This document shows positions 48,765-57,742 of a stretch of 64,000 nucleotides of DNA, piece by piece. Within the stretch, counting starts at the first letter, position 1, and every line of letters starts with the position of its first letter. Below the pieces are notes generated by a model. It saw only the letters and a list, made by a program, of their open reading frames with translations, did no database searches and was not told the origin of the DNA. The stretch comes from Rhodophyticola sp. CCM32 (GTDB lineage: Bacteria > Pseudomonadota > Alphaproteobacteria > Rhodobacterales > Rhodobacteraceae), in the NCBI RefSeq assembly GCF_004751985.1, contig NZ_CP038492.1:3100001-3164000 (forward strand), given 5' to 3'. Made by a program: the position numbers and the translations under genes.

Positions 48765-49754
48765 ATGGACAAATTCTCTGGCCAAAAGCGCGCAGCCGCA
48801 TATCTGTTTCCGCCAACAGACCCCTATGATCAGCGGATGCTGGATGTGGGCGATGGCCATCACGTCTATGTAGAGCAATGCGGCAATCCGAAGGGCGCCC
48901 CGGTGGTTGTGCTGCATGGCGGCCCCGGCGGCGGGTGCAGCCCGGCGATGCGGCGGTATTTCAACCCCGAAGACTGGCGGATCATCCTGTTTGATCAGCG
49001 CGGTTGCGGCCGGTCGCGGCCCCATGCGGCAATCCATGCCAACACAACCTGGCATCTGGTCGGGGATATCGAGCGTATCCGCACCAGTCTTGGCATTGAT
49101 CGCTGGGCGGTTTTTGGCGGTTCCTGGGGGGCGACCCTGGCGCTGATCTATGCCGAGACCCATCCGCAATCCGTGGCCTATCTGGCGCTGCGCGGTGTGT
49201 TCCTGTCGACCGAGCGGGAGTTGCAGTGGTTCTATGGCGGGGGCGCGGGGCAGTTCTGGCCGGAACAATGGGCGAAATTCACATCGCTGGTGCCTGATGC
49301 GGAACAGGATGATCTGATTGCGGCCTATCACCGGCGGCTGTTCTCGGGCGATCTGATGGTCGAAACCCGGTTTGCGCGCGCCTGGGCCTCCTGGGAAAAC
49401 GCGCTGGCCTCGATGGAAAGCGATGGTGCTGGCGGCGAAAGCCCGGCGGATTATGCCCGCGCCTTTGCCCGGCTGGAAAACCACTATTTCATGAATCGCG
49501 GCTTTCTGGAGGAAGACGGCCAGATCCTGCGCGATCTTGACCGTATTGCCCATATCCCCGGCACCATCGTGCAGGGCCGCTATGACATGATCTGCCCGCC
49601 GATGTCGGCCACTCTGCTGGCCCAGGGGTGGAAGAGCGGCCGATTGCAGATGATCAAGACCGCAGGTCACGCCCTGTCAGAGCCGGGGATCAGCCAGGAA
49701 CTGATCCGGGTGATGAAAGCGGTGGTTCAGCAGCGCCGGACATATGATCTCTGA
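48765..49754 (+). CDS. pip: Proline iminopeptidase
   Basis: This 329-residue alpha/beta-hydrolase removes N-terminal proline from peptides. The oxyanion motif is LHGGPGGGCSP, then IILFDQRGCGRSRPHA, and the nucleophile is Ser120 in GGSWGATLALIYAE. The acid and base lie near GRYDMICPP and TAGHALSEPGI. The start at 48765 was chosen because the family begins with a short polar stretch before LFPPTDPYD. It is followed by 464 bases of repeats. Confidence 0.93.
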   Translation: MDKFSGQKRAAAYLFPPTDPYDQRMLDVGDGHHVYVEQCGNPKGAPVVVLHGGPGGGCSPAMRRYFNPEDWRIILFDQRGCGRSRPHAAIHANTTWHLVGDIERIRTSLGIDRWAVFGGSWGATLALIYAETHPQSVAYLALRGVFLSTERELQWFYGGGAGQFWPEQWAKFTSLVPDAEQDDLIAAYHRRLFSGDLMVETRFARAWASWENALASMESDGAGGESPADYARAFARLENHYFMNRGFLEEDGQILRDLDRIAHIPGTIVQGRYDMICPPMSATLLAQGWKSGRLQMIKTAGHALSEPGISQELIRVMKAVVQQRRTYDL

Positions 49755-49906
49755 GCCCGCAGCATCTTTGCGAATACCTGCAAGCACCCCGTCTTAAACC
49801 TGCCACCCCTTCGGTGCTCTTGGGGATAGTGGCGATACGTCATGGCTGAGGTTCCGGGGCGGTGTAGAACAGGAGCGTCAGATGCAAATACACCGTCAGC
49901 GACGGG

Positions 49907-49949
49907 GTGGAAAACTCCAGTTTTCCACATGGAATTCTGGAGAATTCCG
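49907..49949. repeat. Twin palindrome, copy 4
   Basis: A 22-bp palindrome with half-site GTGGAAAACTC (49907-49928, centre CC instead of CG) is followed by an 18-bp near-palindrome with half-site GGAATTCT (49931-49948). The pair differs from copy 1 (8693-8735) at only a few bases. It lies downstream of the proline iminopeptidase gene. Confidence 0.75.
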
Positions 49950-49959
49950 ACGCTTATAG

Positions 49960-50057
49960 AGCACCCTGCCTTAAACCTGAGACATCGCTCATCACAAATG
50001 TCCCGAGAACGCGAAGCGTGGCAGGGCATTTGTGATTCAAGTTTCAGGCAGGGTGCT
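49960..50057. mobile_element. Palindromic MITE-like element
   Basis: The ends AGCACCCTGCCTTAAACCTG (49960) and, inverted, AGCACCCTGCCTGAAACTTG (50057) match closely. Inside, ATCACAAATG and CATTTGTGAT extend the pairing, so nearly the whole 98 bases can fold on itself. A further single end, AGCACCCCGTCTTAAACCTG, lies near 49785. The element has no coding capacity. Confidence 0.7.
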
Positions 50058-50091
50058 TTAGTATCGGATTGAAACTCTGAACCACCCCCAC

Positions 50092-50186
50092 ATCACCCTC
50101 CCGCCCAGCGGCACCGCCGGGCAGCGTCTGAGCCGCCCCCACGGGGCGCGGGAGATGCCCTCTGCGTAATATGTGTGGTGCAGAAT
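50092..50186 (+). repeat. Dispersed intergenic repeat, family D, copy 2
   Basis: Matches the minus strand of 92-180, with the shared GCGGCACCGCCGGGCAGCG hairpin core and the GGTGCAGAAT end. It fills the gap between the palindromic element and the secreted-protein gene. Confidence 0.6.
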
Positions 50187-50218
50187 TTTGAGCCGACGCT
50201 CTATCCAAGATTTACGCT

Positions 50219-50716
50219 TTATTCTGCGGGTCCGCAGGCCTCCCCAAGGGCGCAGCCTATAACCTCCAGCAATTCCTCTTCGGTCGGGTTTTCATAGGAA
50301 AACGGATCACAGGGATTGGCCTCGAACACCAGACGGGTGGCATCACGGCGCAAAAAGAACAGCGCATATGTTTCCAGCGGTGGTGCCCCGCACCCGTCCG
50401 CGGTGCAGGTGACATCGACCGTCACGGACACATCAACCTCATCCACAAACCCGTTGGCCGAGGCGACACGGCCCAGGAATTGCCCGGGAAACGTGTAAGA
50501 GGCAGGGTCACCCTCTGACGCGGTCTGCTCCTCATCGGGCAACAGGGTTTCGGGCCCGGTACGGACCAGTTCCCCCACCACCATCACGAATGTTTCTTCC
50601 CGCGCCCCGGCGGTGTTGAAACTGTCGGTGACATCTGGCGGCTGGCAGGTCTGGGCCAGCGCCGGGGTGATCGGGGTCAGGGCCAGAATGGCGGTCAGAC
50701 ACAGGCGTTTCAGCAC
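50219..50716 (-). CDS. Secreted protein of unknown function
   Basis: This 165-residue protein has a Sec signal peptide (VLKRLCLTAILALTPITPAL, cleavage after ALA) and a small acidic domain with six cysteines after cleavage, probably forming disulfides in the periplasm (TCQPPD, VTCTADGCG, NPCDP, IGCALGEACG). I do not recognise a family. The GTG start at 50716 overlaps the end of rppH, so it is co-translated as the last gene of the rsfS-to-rppH cluster. Confidence 0.7.
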   Translation of the reverse strand: MLKRLCLTAILALTPITPALAQTCQPPDVTDSFNTAGAREETFVMVVGELVRTGPETLLPDEEQTASEGDPASYTFPGQFLGRVASANGFVDEVDVSVTVDVTCTADGCGAPPLETYALFFLRRDATRLVFEANPCDPFSYENPTEEELLEVIGCALGEACGPAE

Positions 50717-51189
50717 AGGGCAAACTCCTTTAGCACTTGGGTATAGATGCCCCGTTTGAAGGGCACGATCACATCCAGTAATTCGGCGGCGGATATCCAG
50801 CGCCAGTCGGAAAATTCCACATCCTTGTGGCACAGGTCGATCACCCGATCCTCTGCCTCCAATCGCATCAGAAACCACATCTGTTTCTGGCCGCGATATT
50901 TCCCCCCCCAGCGGTTTGGCACAACCTCCGCCGGCAAATCATAATACAGCCAGTCGGCGGTCTGGCCGATCAGGGTTACGTGACCGGCATCCACCCCGGT
51001 TTCTTCCAGAAGCTCCCGATAGGCCGCTGTTTCGGGCTTTTCGCCCTTGTCCACACCGCCCTGGGGCATCTGCCAGGCCGGTGTTGCCATATCTGCCCGC
51101 TGGCCCGCAAACACCAGACCGTCGGCGTTGAGCAAAACAACGCCGACGCAGGGCCTGTAGGGCAATGCGGCGATCTGTTCGGGCGTCAC
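50710..51189 (-). CDS. rppH: RNA pyrophosphohydrolase
   Basis: This 159-residue Nudix enzyme removes pyrophosphate from 5'-triphosphate RNA, which starts mRNA decay. YRPCVGVVLLNADGLVFAGQ is the family N-terminus and the Nudix box lies at residues 44-66 (GGVDKGEKPETAAYRELLEE, then TGV), with Glu59, Glu62 and Glu63 as metal ligands. It follows ctpA with a six-base gap. Confidence 0.95.
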   Translation of the reverse strand: MTPEQIAALPYRPCVGVVLLNADGLVFAGQRADMATPAWQMPQGGVDKGEKPETAAYRELLEETGVDAGHVTLIGQTADWLYYDLPAEVVPNRWGGKYRGQKQMWFLMRLEAEDRVIDLCHKDVEFSDWRWISAAELLDVIVPFKRGIYTQVLKEFALC

Positions 51190-51195
51190 GACCCG

Positions 51196-52518
51196 TTACT
51201 GCGCGCCGGGGGCCAGCGCATTCAGACCGGTCAGGATGTCGATGGCATAGGCCAGTTGATAATCCTCATTGCGCAGCGCGGCAGTGGCTTCGGCAACGGC
51301 CTGTTCCTCTTCCAGCTGGCGCAGTTCATCCTCGGTCAGGGTGGAGTTCTGCAACGATCCGCGCAGGCTGGCCTCGGTCCGCTCTGGCCGGCCGTCCTCC
51401 AACTCGACGCTTTCACGCTGTTCCACCAGAATATCCGGCGCCACGCCCAGGGCCTGAATCGACCGGCCCGAGGGTGTGTAGTACAGCGAGGTTGTCAGCC
51501 GCATCGCGCCTTCGCCCTGCAACGGCATCACCGTCTGGACAGAGCCTTTGCCGAAGCTGTTGGTGCCCACAACCACCGCGCGGCGATGGTCCTGCAGCGC
51601 CCCTGCAACGATTTCCGAGGCCGAGGCCGAGCCGCCATTGATCAGCACCACCACCGGGCGACCTTCGATCAGGTCGCCGGGGGTGGCGTTATAGCGTTCA
51701 CCCTCTTCCGGGTCACGCCCCCGGGTCGAGACGATCTCGCCCTGTTCCAGAAACGCATCCGACACCCGGATCGCCTGGGTCAGCAGCCCGCCGGGATTGT
51801 TGCGCAGGTCCAGAACCACACCATCAAGGTTGTCCAGCCCGCCAATCTCGGCAATCAACTCGTCCAGCCCCTCGCGCAGGTTCGGATAGGTCTGATCGTT
51901 GAAGGTTGAGACGCGCAGAATTGCGGTCGTGCCTTCCAGCCGCGCCCGTACGGCGGTCAGGCGAATACGGTCCCGCACAATAGTGACGTCAAAGGGTTCA
52001 TCCACCTCTTCGCGCACCAGGGTGATCACGATTTCCGAGCCGACCGGCCCGCGCATCAGATCAACCGCCTGTTCCAGGGTCAGGCCCAGCAGCGCCTCGC
52101 CATCCACATGGGTGATGAAATCGCCCGCTTCGACACCGGCCTCCATCGCGGGGGTGTCATCCATCGGCGTAATGACGCGCACAAACCCCTCTTCCATGGT
52201 CACTTCGATGCCCAGACCACCGAATTCGCCCCGGGTCTGCACCTGCATCGTGTCGTAATCGCGTGGTGGCAGATAGCTGGAATGCGGATCAAGCGAGGTC
52301 AGCATACCGTTGATGGCGGCCTCGATCAGGTCGGCCTCGTCCACCTCTTCCACATAATTCGCGCGGATCCGTTCGAAGATGTCGCCAAACAGGTCAAGCT
52401 GTTCATAGACCGAGGCATTGCGGTCATTTTCCTGTGCAATCAGTGGGCCGGCGATTTGTGTGGTCAGCAAGACACTTGCCGCCGTTCCGCCAAGAGCCGC
52501 CATGACAAATCTTTTCAT
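51196..52518 (-). CDS. ctpA: Carboxyl-terminal processing protease (S41)
   Basis: This 440-residue periplasmic serine protease has a signal peptide (residues 1-28), a PDZ domain (about 90-175) and the S41 catalytic domain. The Ser-Lys dyad is Ser299 in GGSASASEI and Lys324 in SFGKGSVQT. It trims C-termini of envelope proteins and often works on peptidoglycan enzymes; its neighbour envC encodes an activator of such enzymes. A 20-base gap separates it from envC. Confidence 0.95.
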   Translation of the reverse strand: MKRFVMAALGGTAASVLLTTQIAGPLIAQENDRNASVYEQLDLFGDIFERIRANYVEEVDEADLIEAAINGMLTSLDPHSSYLPPRDYDTMQVQTRGEFGGLGIEVTMEEGFVRVITPMDDTPAMEAGVEAGDFITHVDGEALLGLTLEQAVDLMRGPVGSEIVITLVREEVDEPFDVTIVRDRIRLTAVRARLEGTTAILRVSTFNDQTYPNLREGLDELIAEIGGLDNLDGVVLDLRNNPGGLLTQAIRVSDAFLEQGEIVSTRGRDPEEGERYNATPGDLIEGRPVVVLINGGSASASEIVAGALQDHRRAVVVGTNSFGKGSVQTVMPLQGEGAMRLTTSLYYTPSGRSIQALGVAPDILVEQRESVELEDGRPERTEASLRGSLQNSTLTEDELRQLEEEQAVAEATAALRNEDYQLAYAIDILTGLNALAPGAQ

Positions 52519-52538
52519 CTGAGCCTTATCCTCATCTC

Positions 52539-53675
52539 TTATTCAGTGATGAACCACACGTTTGGGTCCACGGGCACATTTGCTTCTCTGAGTTCTATAT
52601 AAAGCGTTTCTGACAAATCTCCGCCACCACCTTGCGCATTTGTGATAATAACGCTCTCGCTGGCCTCTGGCGCGCCGCCCATCAACCCGATCGGGCCCTG
52701 GGGTGGCAACACCTCGCCCGCGCGGACAAAAACATCTGCCAGACCTGCCAGAACCAGCAGGTAATCGCCATCGGGTTCTATGATCACGACCGTGCCGTAA
52801 TCCAGCAAAGGCCCGGCATATCGGACAGTTGCGGGCCAGGGCGCGGTGACGATGGCCTGGGGCTGGGTTGCCAGAACCAGACCGGGCCGGGCGATGCCGG
52901 CGGCATCCTGTTCATTAAATCCATGCAAAACCCGCCCCAGAACCGGCAGGGGCAATGCGCCCCGGGCTTCGGCGAATTGCGGCAGGTCAAATCCGCTTAA
53001 ATCCGTCCCGGCGGGCTGTTCGCGCAGGCTTTCGGCAAAACTGTCCAGCGAATCGACGCTTTCCATCAGTTGCAGCATGGCATCGGTGTTCAGCTCAAAC
53101 CGTTCCGGCAGAACCCGGCGGTCGGCGATGGCCTGGGACAGTTGCGCGCGGGCCTCCTGCGCGCCGTTCAGCCCATCGCGCAACTGTGCCAGCGCATTGT
53201 CCTGCAAGGTGCGCATCAGGCTGATTTCCTCTAGCTGCCCCTGCAACCGCGCGGCTTCACCGGCGATGGCCGGGCTGACATCCGACACGATCATGCCAGA
53301 ACGGGCGGTGCCAAGCGGGCCGGAAGGGTGCAGCATCAACAAGGGCGCCGGGGCGCGTTCAATGGTTTGCAGCACGGCCAGAAGACGCGCCAGCCGGTCC
53401 CTTTCGGCCTCGAACACCACCAGAATGGTCTGTTCCCTGAGCGCGGCGCGGCGAATCCCTTCGCGCAGCGCCAGCAAGCCTTCCTCATAGGCGCGCACGG
53501 TTTCGGTCAAGGCCTCGACCCGGTCGCGGGCGCCATCGGCCTCAACCAGAGAGGTGGCGGCCGCATCCAGCATCCGGGCCGCATTCTGCGCGGTCAATGC
53601 CGGGTCGGTATCGGGCCAGGCGGAGAAGGGCCAGACCAGAAGACCGATCAGCACCAGACGGACCATTCGGCTCAT
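52539..53675 (-). CDS. envC: Murein hydrolase activator (EnvC-like)
   Basis: This 378-residue periplasmic protein has a signal peptide (residues 1-21), a long coiled coil (about 30-200) and a C-terminal LytM-like domain (about 265-375). The LytM domain lacks the zinc-binding histidines (ALADVFVRAGEVL instead of H-x-H), as in EnvC-type activators, so it should switch on amidases at the division site rather than cut peptidoglycan itself. It overlaps gpmI by four bases. Confidence 0.9.
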   Translation of the reverse strand: MSRMVRLVLIGLLVWPFSAWPDTDPALTAQNAARMLDAAATSLVEADGARDRVEALTETVRAYEEGLLALREGIRRAALREQTILVVFEAERDRLARLLAVLQTIERAPAPLLMLHPSGPLGTARSGMIVSDVSPAIAGEAARLQGQLEEISLMRTLQDNALAQLRDGLNGAQEARAQLSQAIADRRVLPERFELNTDAMLQLMESVDSLDSFAESLREQPAGTDLSGFDLPQFAEARGALPLPVLGRVLHGFNEQDAAGIARPGLVLATQPQAIVTAPWPATVRYAGPLLDYGTVVIIEPDGDYLLVLAGLADVFVRAGEVLPPQGPIGLMGGAPEASESVIITNAQGGGGDLSETLYIELREANVPVDPNVWFITE

Positions 53676-55189
53676 ATGATCAGGCTCTTTCCGGTCATCT
53701 CGGGCGGCAGATCAAGACCCATCAGCGCAAGCAGGGTGGGCGCCAGATCGGCCAGCCGCCCGTTTTGCATTTGCGCGTCTTCCGGCCCGCCCACCAGGAT
53801 CATCGGCACCGGGTTCAGCGTATGCGCCGTATGGGGGCCGCCGGTTTCCGGGTCAATCATCACCTCGCAATTGCCGTGATCGGCGGTGACAATCATCGCG
53901 CCTCCGGCAACCTCCAGCGCTGCCAGAGCCCGCCCCAGCCCGGTATCCACGGCCTCACAGGCCTTTTTCGCGGCCTCCAGATCGCCGGTATGGCCAACCA
54001 TATCGGGATTGGCATAATTCACCACGATCAGATCATACCCTGCTTCAATCGCCTCCACGAAGCTGTCACTGACCTCGGGCGCTGACATCTCGGGTTGCAG
54101 ATCATAGGTCGCCACATCGGGGGATTTCGGCATGAACCGATCCTCCCCCGCCTCCGGCACCTCTTTGCCGCCATTGAGGAAAAACGTCACATGGGGGTAT
54201 TTCTCGGTCTCGGCCAGCCGGAACTGCCGCAACCCGTGTCTGGCCACCCAGGCGCCGAGTGTGTTGACCAGTTTCTGTTTCGGGTAGGCGGTGGTCATGA
54301 ACCCGGTATGGGTGTCGGAATAATCCACCATCCCCAACAGCCCTGCCAGTTCGGGCCGTGGCCCGGTGTCGAACCCGTCAAACCCCGGGTCGCCGATTGC
54401 ACTGAGTATCTCGCGCGCGCGGTCGGCCCGGAAATTCAGGCAGAAGAACCCGTCACCATCGGTCAGACCGGCGAAATCGCCAATCACCGTGGCCGGGATG
54501 AACTCATCGGTCTTGCCGGTCGCATATCCCGCCGCAACCGCCGCCGCCGCGCTGTCCGCATGGGCCCCCTTGCCGCCGATCATCGCGGCATAGGCCTGCG
54601 CCACACGATCCCATCTTGTATCGCGGTCCATCGCGAAATAGCGGCCAATCACCGTGCCGATCCGCGCCCCTTCGGGCAGGTCAGCCTCTAACGCGGCAAT
54701 GAACCCGTCGGCGGATTTAGGGGCCACATCGCGCCCGTCGGTGATTGCATGGATCACAACTGGCACGCCTGCATCGGTCACCGCCTGTATGGCGGCCAGG
54801 ATATGGCTCAGATGCCCATGCACGCCTCCGTCAGACACAACCCCCATCAGATGCGCCACCCCGCCTGAGGTTTTCAGCGCGTCAATGAAGGCCAGAAGGG
54901 CAGCATTCTGAAAGAAACTGCCATCTTCAATGGCCAGATCAATCATCCCCAGATCCATTGCCACAACCCGGCCTGCGCCGATATTGGTATGGCCAACCTC
55001 GGAATTGCCCATCTGCCCCGCAGGCAGGCCCACATCATGGCCATGGGTGGTCAGTTCTGCATGGGGGCAGTCTGCCATCAGCCGGTCAAAATGCGGCGTG
55101 GCGGCTTGCGCAGGGGCATTCCCTTCGATCGCCGGGTTTATCCCCCAGCCATCAAGAATACACAGAACGACAGGTTTCGGATTGCTCAT
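53672..55189 (-). CDS. gpmI: 2,3-bisphosphoglycerate-independent phosphoglycerate mutase
   Basis: This 505-residue manganese enzyme interconverts 3- and 2-phosphoglycerate in glycolysis. The N-terminal metal-binding motif is LCILDGWGIN, the phosphoserine nucleophile is Ser63 in GQMGNSEVGHTNIGAG, and TADHGNCE supplies further metal ligands. The start MSNPKPVVLC at 55189 was preferred to a 12-codon-longer frame. It lies between rlmH (39-base gap) and envC (overlap), the usual order in Rhodobacterales. Confidence 0.96.
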   Translation of the reverse strand: MSNPKPVVLCILDGWGINPAIEGNAPAQAATPHFDRLMADCPHAELTTHGHDVGLPAGQMGNSEVGHTNIGAGRVVAMDLGMIDLAIEDGSFFQNAALLAFIDALKTSGGVAHLMGVVSDGGVHGHLSHILAAIQAVTDAGVPVVIHAITDGRDVAPKSADGFIAALEADLPEGARIGTVIGRYFAMDRDTRWDRVAQAYAAMIGGKGAHADSAAAAVAAGYATGKTDEFIPATVIGDFAGLTDGDGFFCLNFRADRAREILSAIGDPGFDGFDTGPRPELAGLLGMVDYSDTHTGFMTTAYPKQKLVNTLGAWVARHGLRQFRLAETEKYPHVTFFLNGGKEVPEAGEDRFMPKSPDVATYDLQPEMSAPEVSDSFVEAIEAGYDLIVVNYANPDMVGHTGDLEAAKKACEAVDTGLGRALAALEVAGGAMIVTADHGNCEVMIDPETGGPHTAHTLNPVPMILVGGPEDAQMQNGRLADLAPTLLALMGLDLPPEMTGKSLII

Positions 55190-55228
55190 GGCCTGCGTTC
55201 TACGCAAGCCCGTCGGCACAGGCAAGGA

Positions 55229-55699
55229 TCACACCCGGTGATAGGGGCTTTGCGCCAGAATAGAGGCCGCGCGGTAGAGCTGTTCGGCCAACATCACACG
55301 CGCCAGCATATGCGGCCAGACCATCGGCCCGAATGAGACTGCGCGACCGGCCTCTGCCCGAAATGACGGGGTCAAGCCATCCGCGCCGCCAATCACAAAG
55401 GCCAGATCGCCCCGACCCTGATCGCGCAGATCGCCCATTGCGGTTGCAAATTCGGGCGAAGTCATCACCCGGCCCCGTTCATCCAGCATCCAGATGGCCG
55501 CGCCATCGGGCAGGGCCCGGCGCAACAGAGCCGCCTCGGCATCCGGTCCGCCGCCTTTCTTGTCCTCGACCTCAACCACCCGTGCGGGGCCAAGCCCCAG
55601 GGCCCGTCCGGTACGGTCAAACCGCGTCAGATAATCGTCGATAAGTTCGCGTTCAGGACCGGCCCGCAGCCGGCCCACAACACACAGATGCACCCGCAT
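55229..55699 (-). CDS. rlmH: 23S rRNA pseudouridine(1915) N3-methyltransferase
   Basis: This 156-residue SPOUT-fold methyltransferase modifies helix 69 of 23S rRNA. LDERGRVMTSPEFA, FVIGGADGLTPSFRAEAGRA, and the C-terminal ARVMLAEQLYRAASILAQSP with YH are the family motifs. It is directly downstream of rsfS (six bases), so both ribosome-related genes are in one transcript. Confidence 0.96.
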   Translation of the reverse strand: MRVHLCVVGRLRAGPERELIDDYLTRFDRTGRALGLGPARVVEVEDKKGGGPDAEAALLRRALPDGAAIWMLDERGRVMTSPEFATAMGDLRDQGRGDLAFVIGGADGLTPSFRAEAGRAVSFGPMVWPHMLARVMLAEQLYRAASILAQSPYHRV

Positions 55700-55705
55700 A
55701 CGCGC

Positions 55706-56137
55706 TTACTGCGGCGCCGCAGCGGCCTGGCCCGGCATCCACATTTTTTCAAGCTGATAGAATTCCCGCACCTCGGGGCGGAAGACATGAACGATGATAT
55801 CGCCCGCATCAATCAGCACCCAATCGCCCGCATCCTTGCCTTCCATCTTGCACCGGCGACCGGTGACGGTTTTCAGCCGATCCACCAGTTTCTCGGAAAT
55901 CGCCGAAACCTGCCGGGTCGACCGACCGGTGGCGATCACCATGTAATCGGCCATGGATGACTTGCCGCGCAGGTCGATCTGCACGACATCTTCGGCCTTG
56001 TCATCGTTTAGAGAGGCAAGAATACGCTGAAGAAGTTCTTCGCTTGTCACATCTTGCAGTTCGGGCGCGTTTGGCGCCGCAGGTGCGGCTTTCTGCGAAG
56101 CCGCAAGGGTTGGTCCAGCCAGGACAATGTCCTCCAT
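55706..56137 (-). CDS. rsfS: Ribosomal silencing factor RsfS
   Basis: This 143-residue protein binds L14 and blocks subunit joining when nutrients are low. The conserved domain begins ELLQRILASLNDDKAEDVVQ, with IDLRGKSSMADYMVIATGRS and DWVLIDAGDIIVHVFRPEVR. The start at 56137 (MEDIVLAGPT) keeps a short non-conserved N-terminus; longer frames are possible. It heads the rsfS-rlmH-gpmI-envC-ctpA-rppH run. Confidence 0.93.
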   Translation of the reverse strand: MEDIVLAGPTLAASQKAAPAAPNAPELQDVTSEELLQRILASLNDDKAEDVVQIDLRGKSSMADYMVIATGRSTRQVSAISEKLVDRLKTVTGRRCKMEGKDAGDWVLIDAGDIIVHVFRPEVREFYQLEKMWMPGQAAAAPQ

Positions 56138-56222
56138 AATACGCGCCGTCAAAAGCCCCGGCGCCGGGCATATGCCAAAGATAACATCGGCCATCGCCGA
56201 TCTCAACGGTGTGTGGCGAATT

Positions 56223-56282
56223 GGGCGGATTGCGGTGGCACGAAGGGCACGCGCCGTCTGGTGGACGTGTCGCAATCCGCCC
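56223..56282. repeat. 12-bp inverted repeat upstream of rsfS
   Basis: GGGCGGATTGCG (56223-56234) and CGCAATCCGCCC (56271-56282) are exact complements around a 36-base centre. The pair lies between the next gene's 3' end and the rsfS start, so it may end the upstream transcript or serve as an operator of the rsfS operon. Confidence 0.55.
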
Positions 56283-56305
56283 GGGTCAAGAGGGAAAGGC
56301 CCATC

Positions 56306-56839
56306 TCAACCAGCCCGGGAACAGACCTGTAACTCGCTCAGATCATGCCCCAGAAGGCTGCGCAGACGCATATTTTCAACAATTGGCAAAAACGGTCCCT
56401 CAACCTCTGCCCGTAACTGGATAGACACCCGTGCCTGCCCGTCTGGCTCCCCGCCCGTCTGGCAGGGGGCAATTGTGAAATTGAACGCGCCATCCACGTC
56501 GATATCCTCTGCCATCCAGCCCAGGATCAGCCCCTGTTGCTGTGCCAGTCGCGTCTGGTCATCCCGGCTCAGCACATAGAGATCACGCTGTTCCGAGGGG
56601 ATCAGCACATATTGTTCACTGGAAACCGCCCGGGTCAGGGTGTTCACGCCCGACACCACCATAACCGCCCCGTCTTCGGGCAGCGCCACATTGTCAGGCA
56701 GGATGACCTGCGCCGCAACGCCATTTGGGTCAGCCATCAAAGGGTCAACCGGCTCAACCGGATCGGCTTTCAGCAAGGTTATGCTCAACACAAGGGCCGT
56801 GATCGCGATAGCGGTCGAAAACATGAATCGTTCAGTCAT
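56306..56839 (-). CDS. Membrane-anchored periplasmic protein of unknown function
   Basis: This 177-residue protein has one N-terminal hydrophobic segment (MFSTAIAITALVLSITLL, about residues 6-23), either a signal peptide or an anchor. The rest is soluble, with two cysteines (IAPCQTGG and LQVCSRAG) that could form a disulfide. No family is recognised. It is divergent from the DUF2975 gene. Confidence 0.65.
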   Translation of the reverse strand: MTERFMFSTAIAITALVLSITLLKADPVEPVDPLMADPNGVAAQVILPDNVALPEDGAVMVVSGVNTLTRAVSSEQYVLIPSEQRDLYVLSRDDQTRLAQQQGLILGWMAEDIDVDGAFNFTIAPCQTGGEPDGQARVSIQLRAEVEGPFLPIVENMRLRSLLGHDLSELQVCSRAG

Positions 56840-56915
56840 TTCATTTTCCTCTTTTCCGAATCATTTTTTACTGTAATACAGTAATAAATATAAATCTGGA
56901 AAGAAGAAATATCAA

Positions 56916-57458
56916 ATGTCTACATCTGACCTTAACCGCATCATCTCGCTTGCACGACTGCTGCATCTGGCCACGACACTGGGGCTGATCGCATTGCCTG
57001 TCCTGATTGTCGTGGCCTTTGCCATTGGTGAGGCGGGCATTGGCGATCTGCGCGAAACCTATGCGGAATACCGTCTGCCGGATGTGATCGGAACCGGCAC
57101 CTACGGGACAATCCTTGCGATCCAACTGGTCGGGATTCTTCTGACCGTCTATGTCTTGTGGCAAATGCGCGGGCTTTTCGCCTGCTACAAAAAGGGGGAG
57201 ACCCTCAGCGCGCAATGTGCTGACCGGATCTTGCGCATCGGGCAGGGCCTGGTCGCGGTCGGCATTGTCGGCATCCTGTCCAATACGGTGACTGTCCTGC
57301 TTCTGACGATGGGCAACCCTCCGGGGGAACGGACCCTTTCGATCAGTTTCACCGATGGCCATGTCGGGTTCTTCATGGCAGGTGGCCTGATCGTGGTGAT
57401 CGGGTGGGTGATGCGCGAAGCCGCGCAGATTGCCGAAGAGAACCGGGGGTTTATCTGA
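56916..57458 (+). CDS. DUF2975 membrane protein
   Basis: This 180-residue protein has four membrane helices (LGLIALPVLIVVAFAIGE, GTILAIQLVGILLTVYVL, GLVAVGIVGILSNTVTVL, GFFMAGGLIVVIGWVM) and the DUF2975 C-terminal pattern MREAAQIAEENRGFI. Such proteins are regularly paired with a small Cro/YozG-type DNA-binding protein, as here. The function is unknown; a membrane sensor that works with the regulator is plausible. The stop and next start overlap as TGATG. Confidence 0.85.
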   Translation: MSTSDLNRIISLARLLHLATTLGLIALPVLIVVAFAIGEAGIGDLRETYAEYRLPDVIGTGTYGTILAIQLVGILLTVYVLWQMRGLFACYKKGETLSAQCADRILRIGQGLVAVGIVGILSNTVTVLLLTMGNPPGERTLSISFTDGHVGFFMAGGLIVVIGWVMREAAQIAEENRGFI

Positions 57459-57676
57459 TGGAAATCATCGTCCGGCTTGATGTGATGATGGCACGCCGCA
57501 AGATGAAGGGCCGCGATCTGGCGGCCCGGATCGGCATCACCGAACAGAATCTGAGCCTGCTGAAAAGCGGCCGGGTCAAAGGGATCCGGTTCGAGACGCT
57601 GGCGAAGATCTGCGCGGTGCTGGACTGTCAGCCGGGCGACCTGCTTGAGGCCGCCCCGGGGCAGACCAGCGCGTAA
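57458..57676 (+). CDS. YozG/Cro-type helix-turn-helix regulator
   Basis: This 72-residue protein is a single XRE-like DNA-binding domain: MARRKMKGRDLAARIGITEQ, NLSLLKSGRVKGIRFETLAK, and LDCQPGDLLEA. The start at 57458 overlaps the DUF2975 stop by one base, so the two proteins are coupled. The closest described type is the YozG family that accompanies DUF2975. It probably controls its own operon. Confidence 0.9.
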   Translation: MEIIVRLDVMMARRKMKGRDLAARIGITEQNLSLLKSGRVKGIRFETLAKICAVLDCQPGDLLEAAPGQTSA

Positions 57677-57742
57677 GACCGAACAGCGCAAAAGGAACCT
57701 CGACCGAGATCATACCGGGTTGCGGTCTGTATGAGGCAGCGT

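Noticed and set aside
49727..50029. 100-residue minus-strand ORF after the pip gene
   Set aside because: It is built from the twin palindrome and the palindromic element; a similar peptide (GWKT-VFH-EFWRIP) appears at 8673 only because the repeat is the same.
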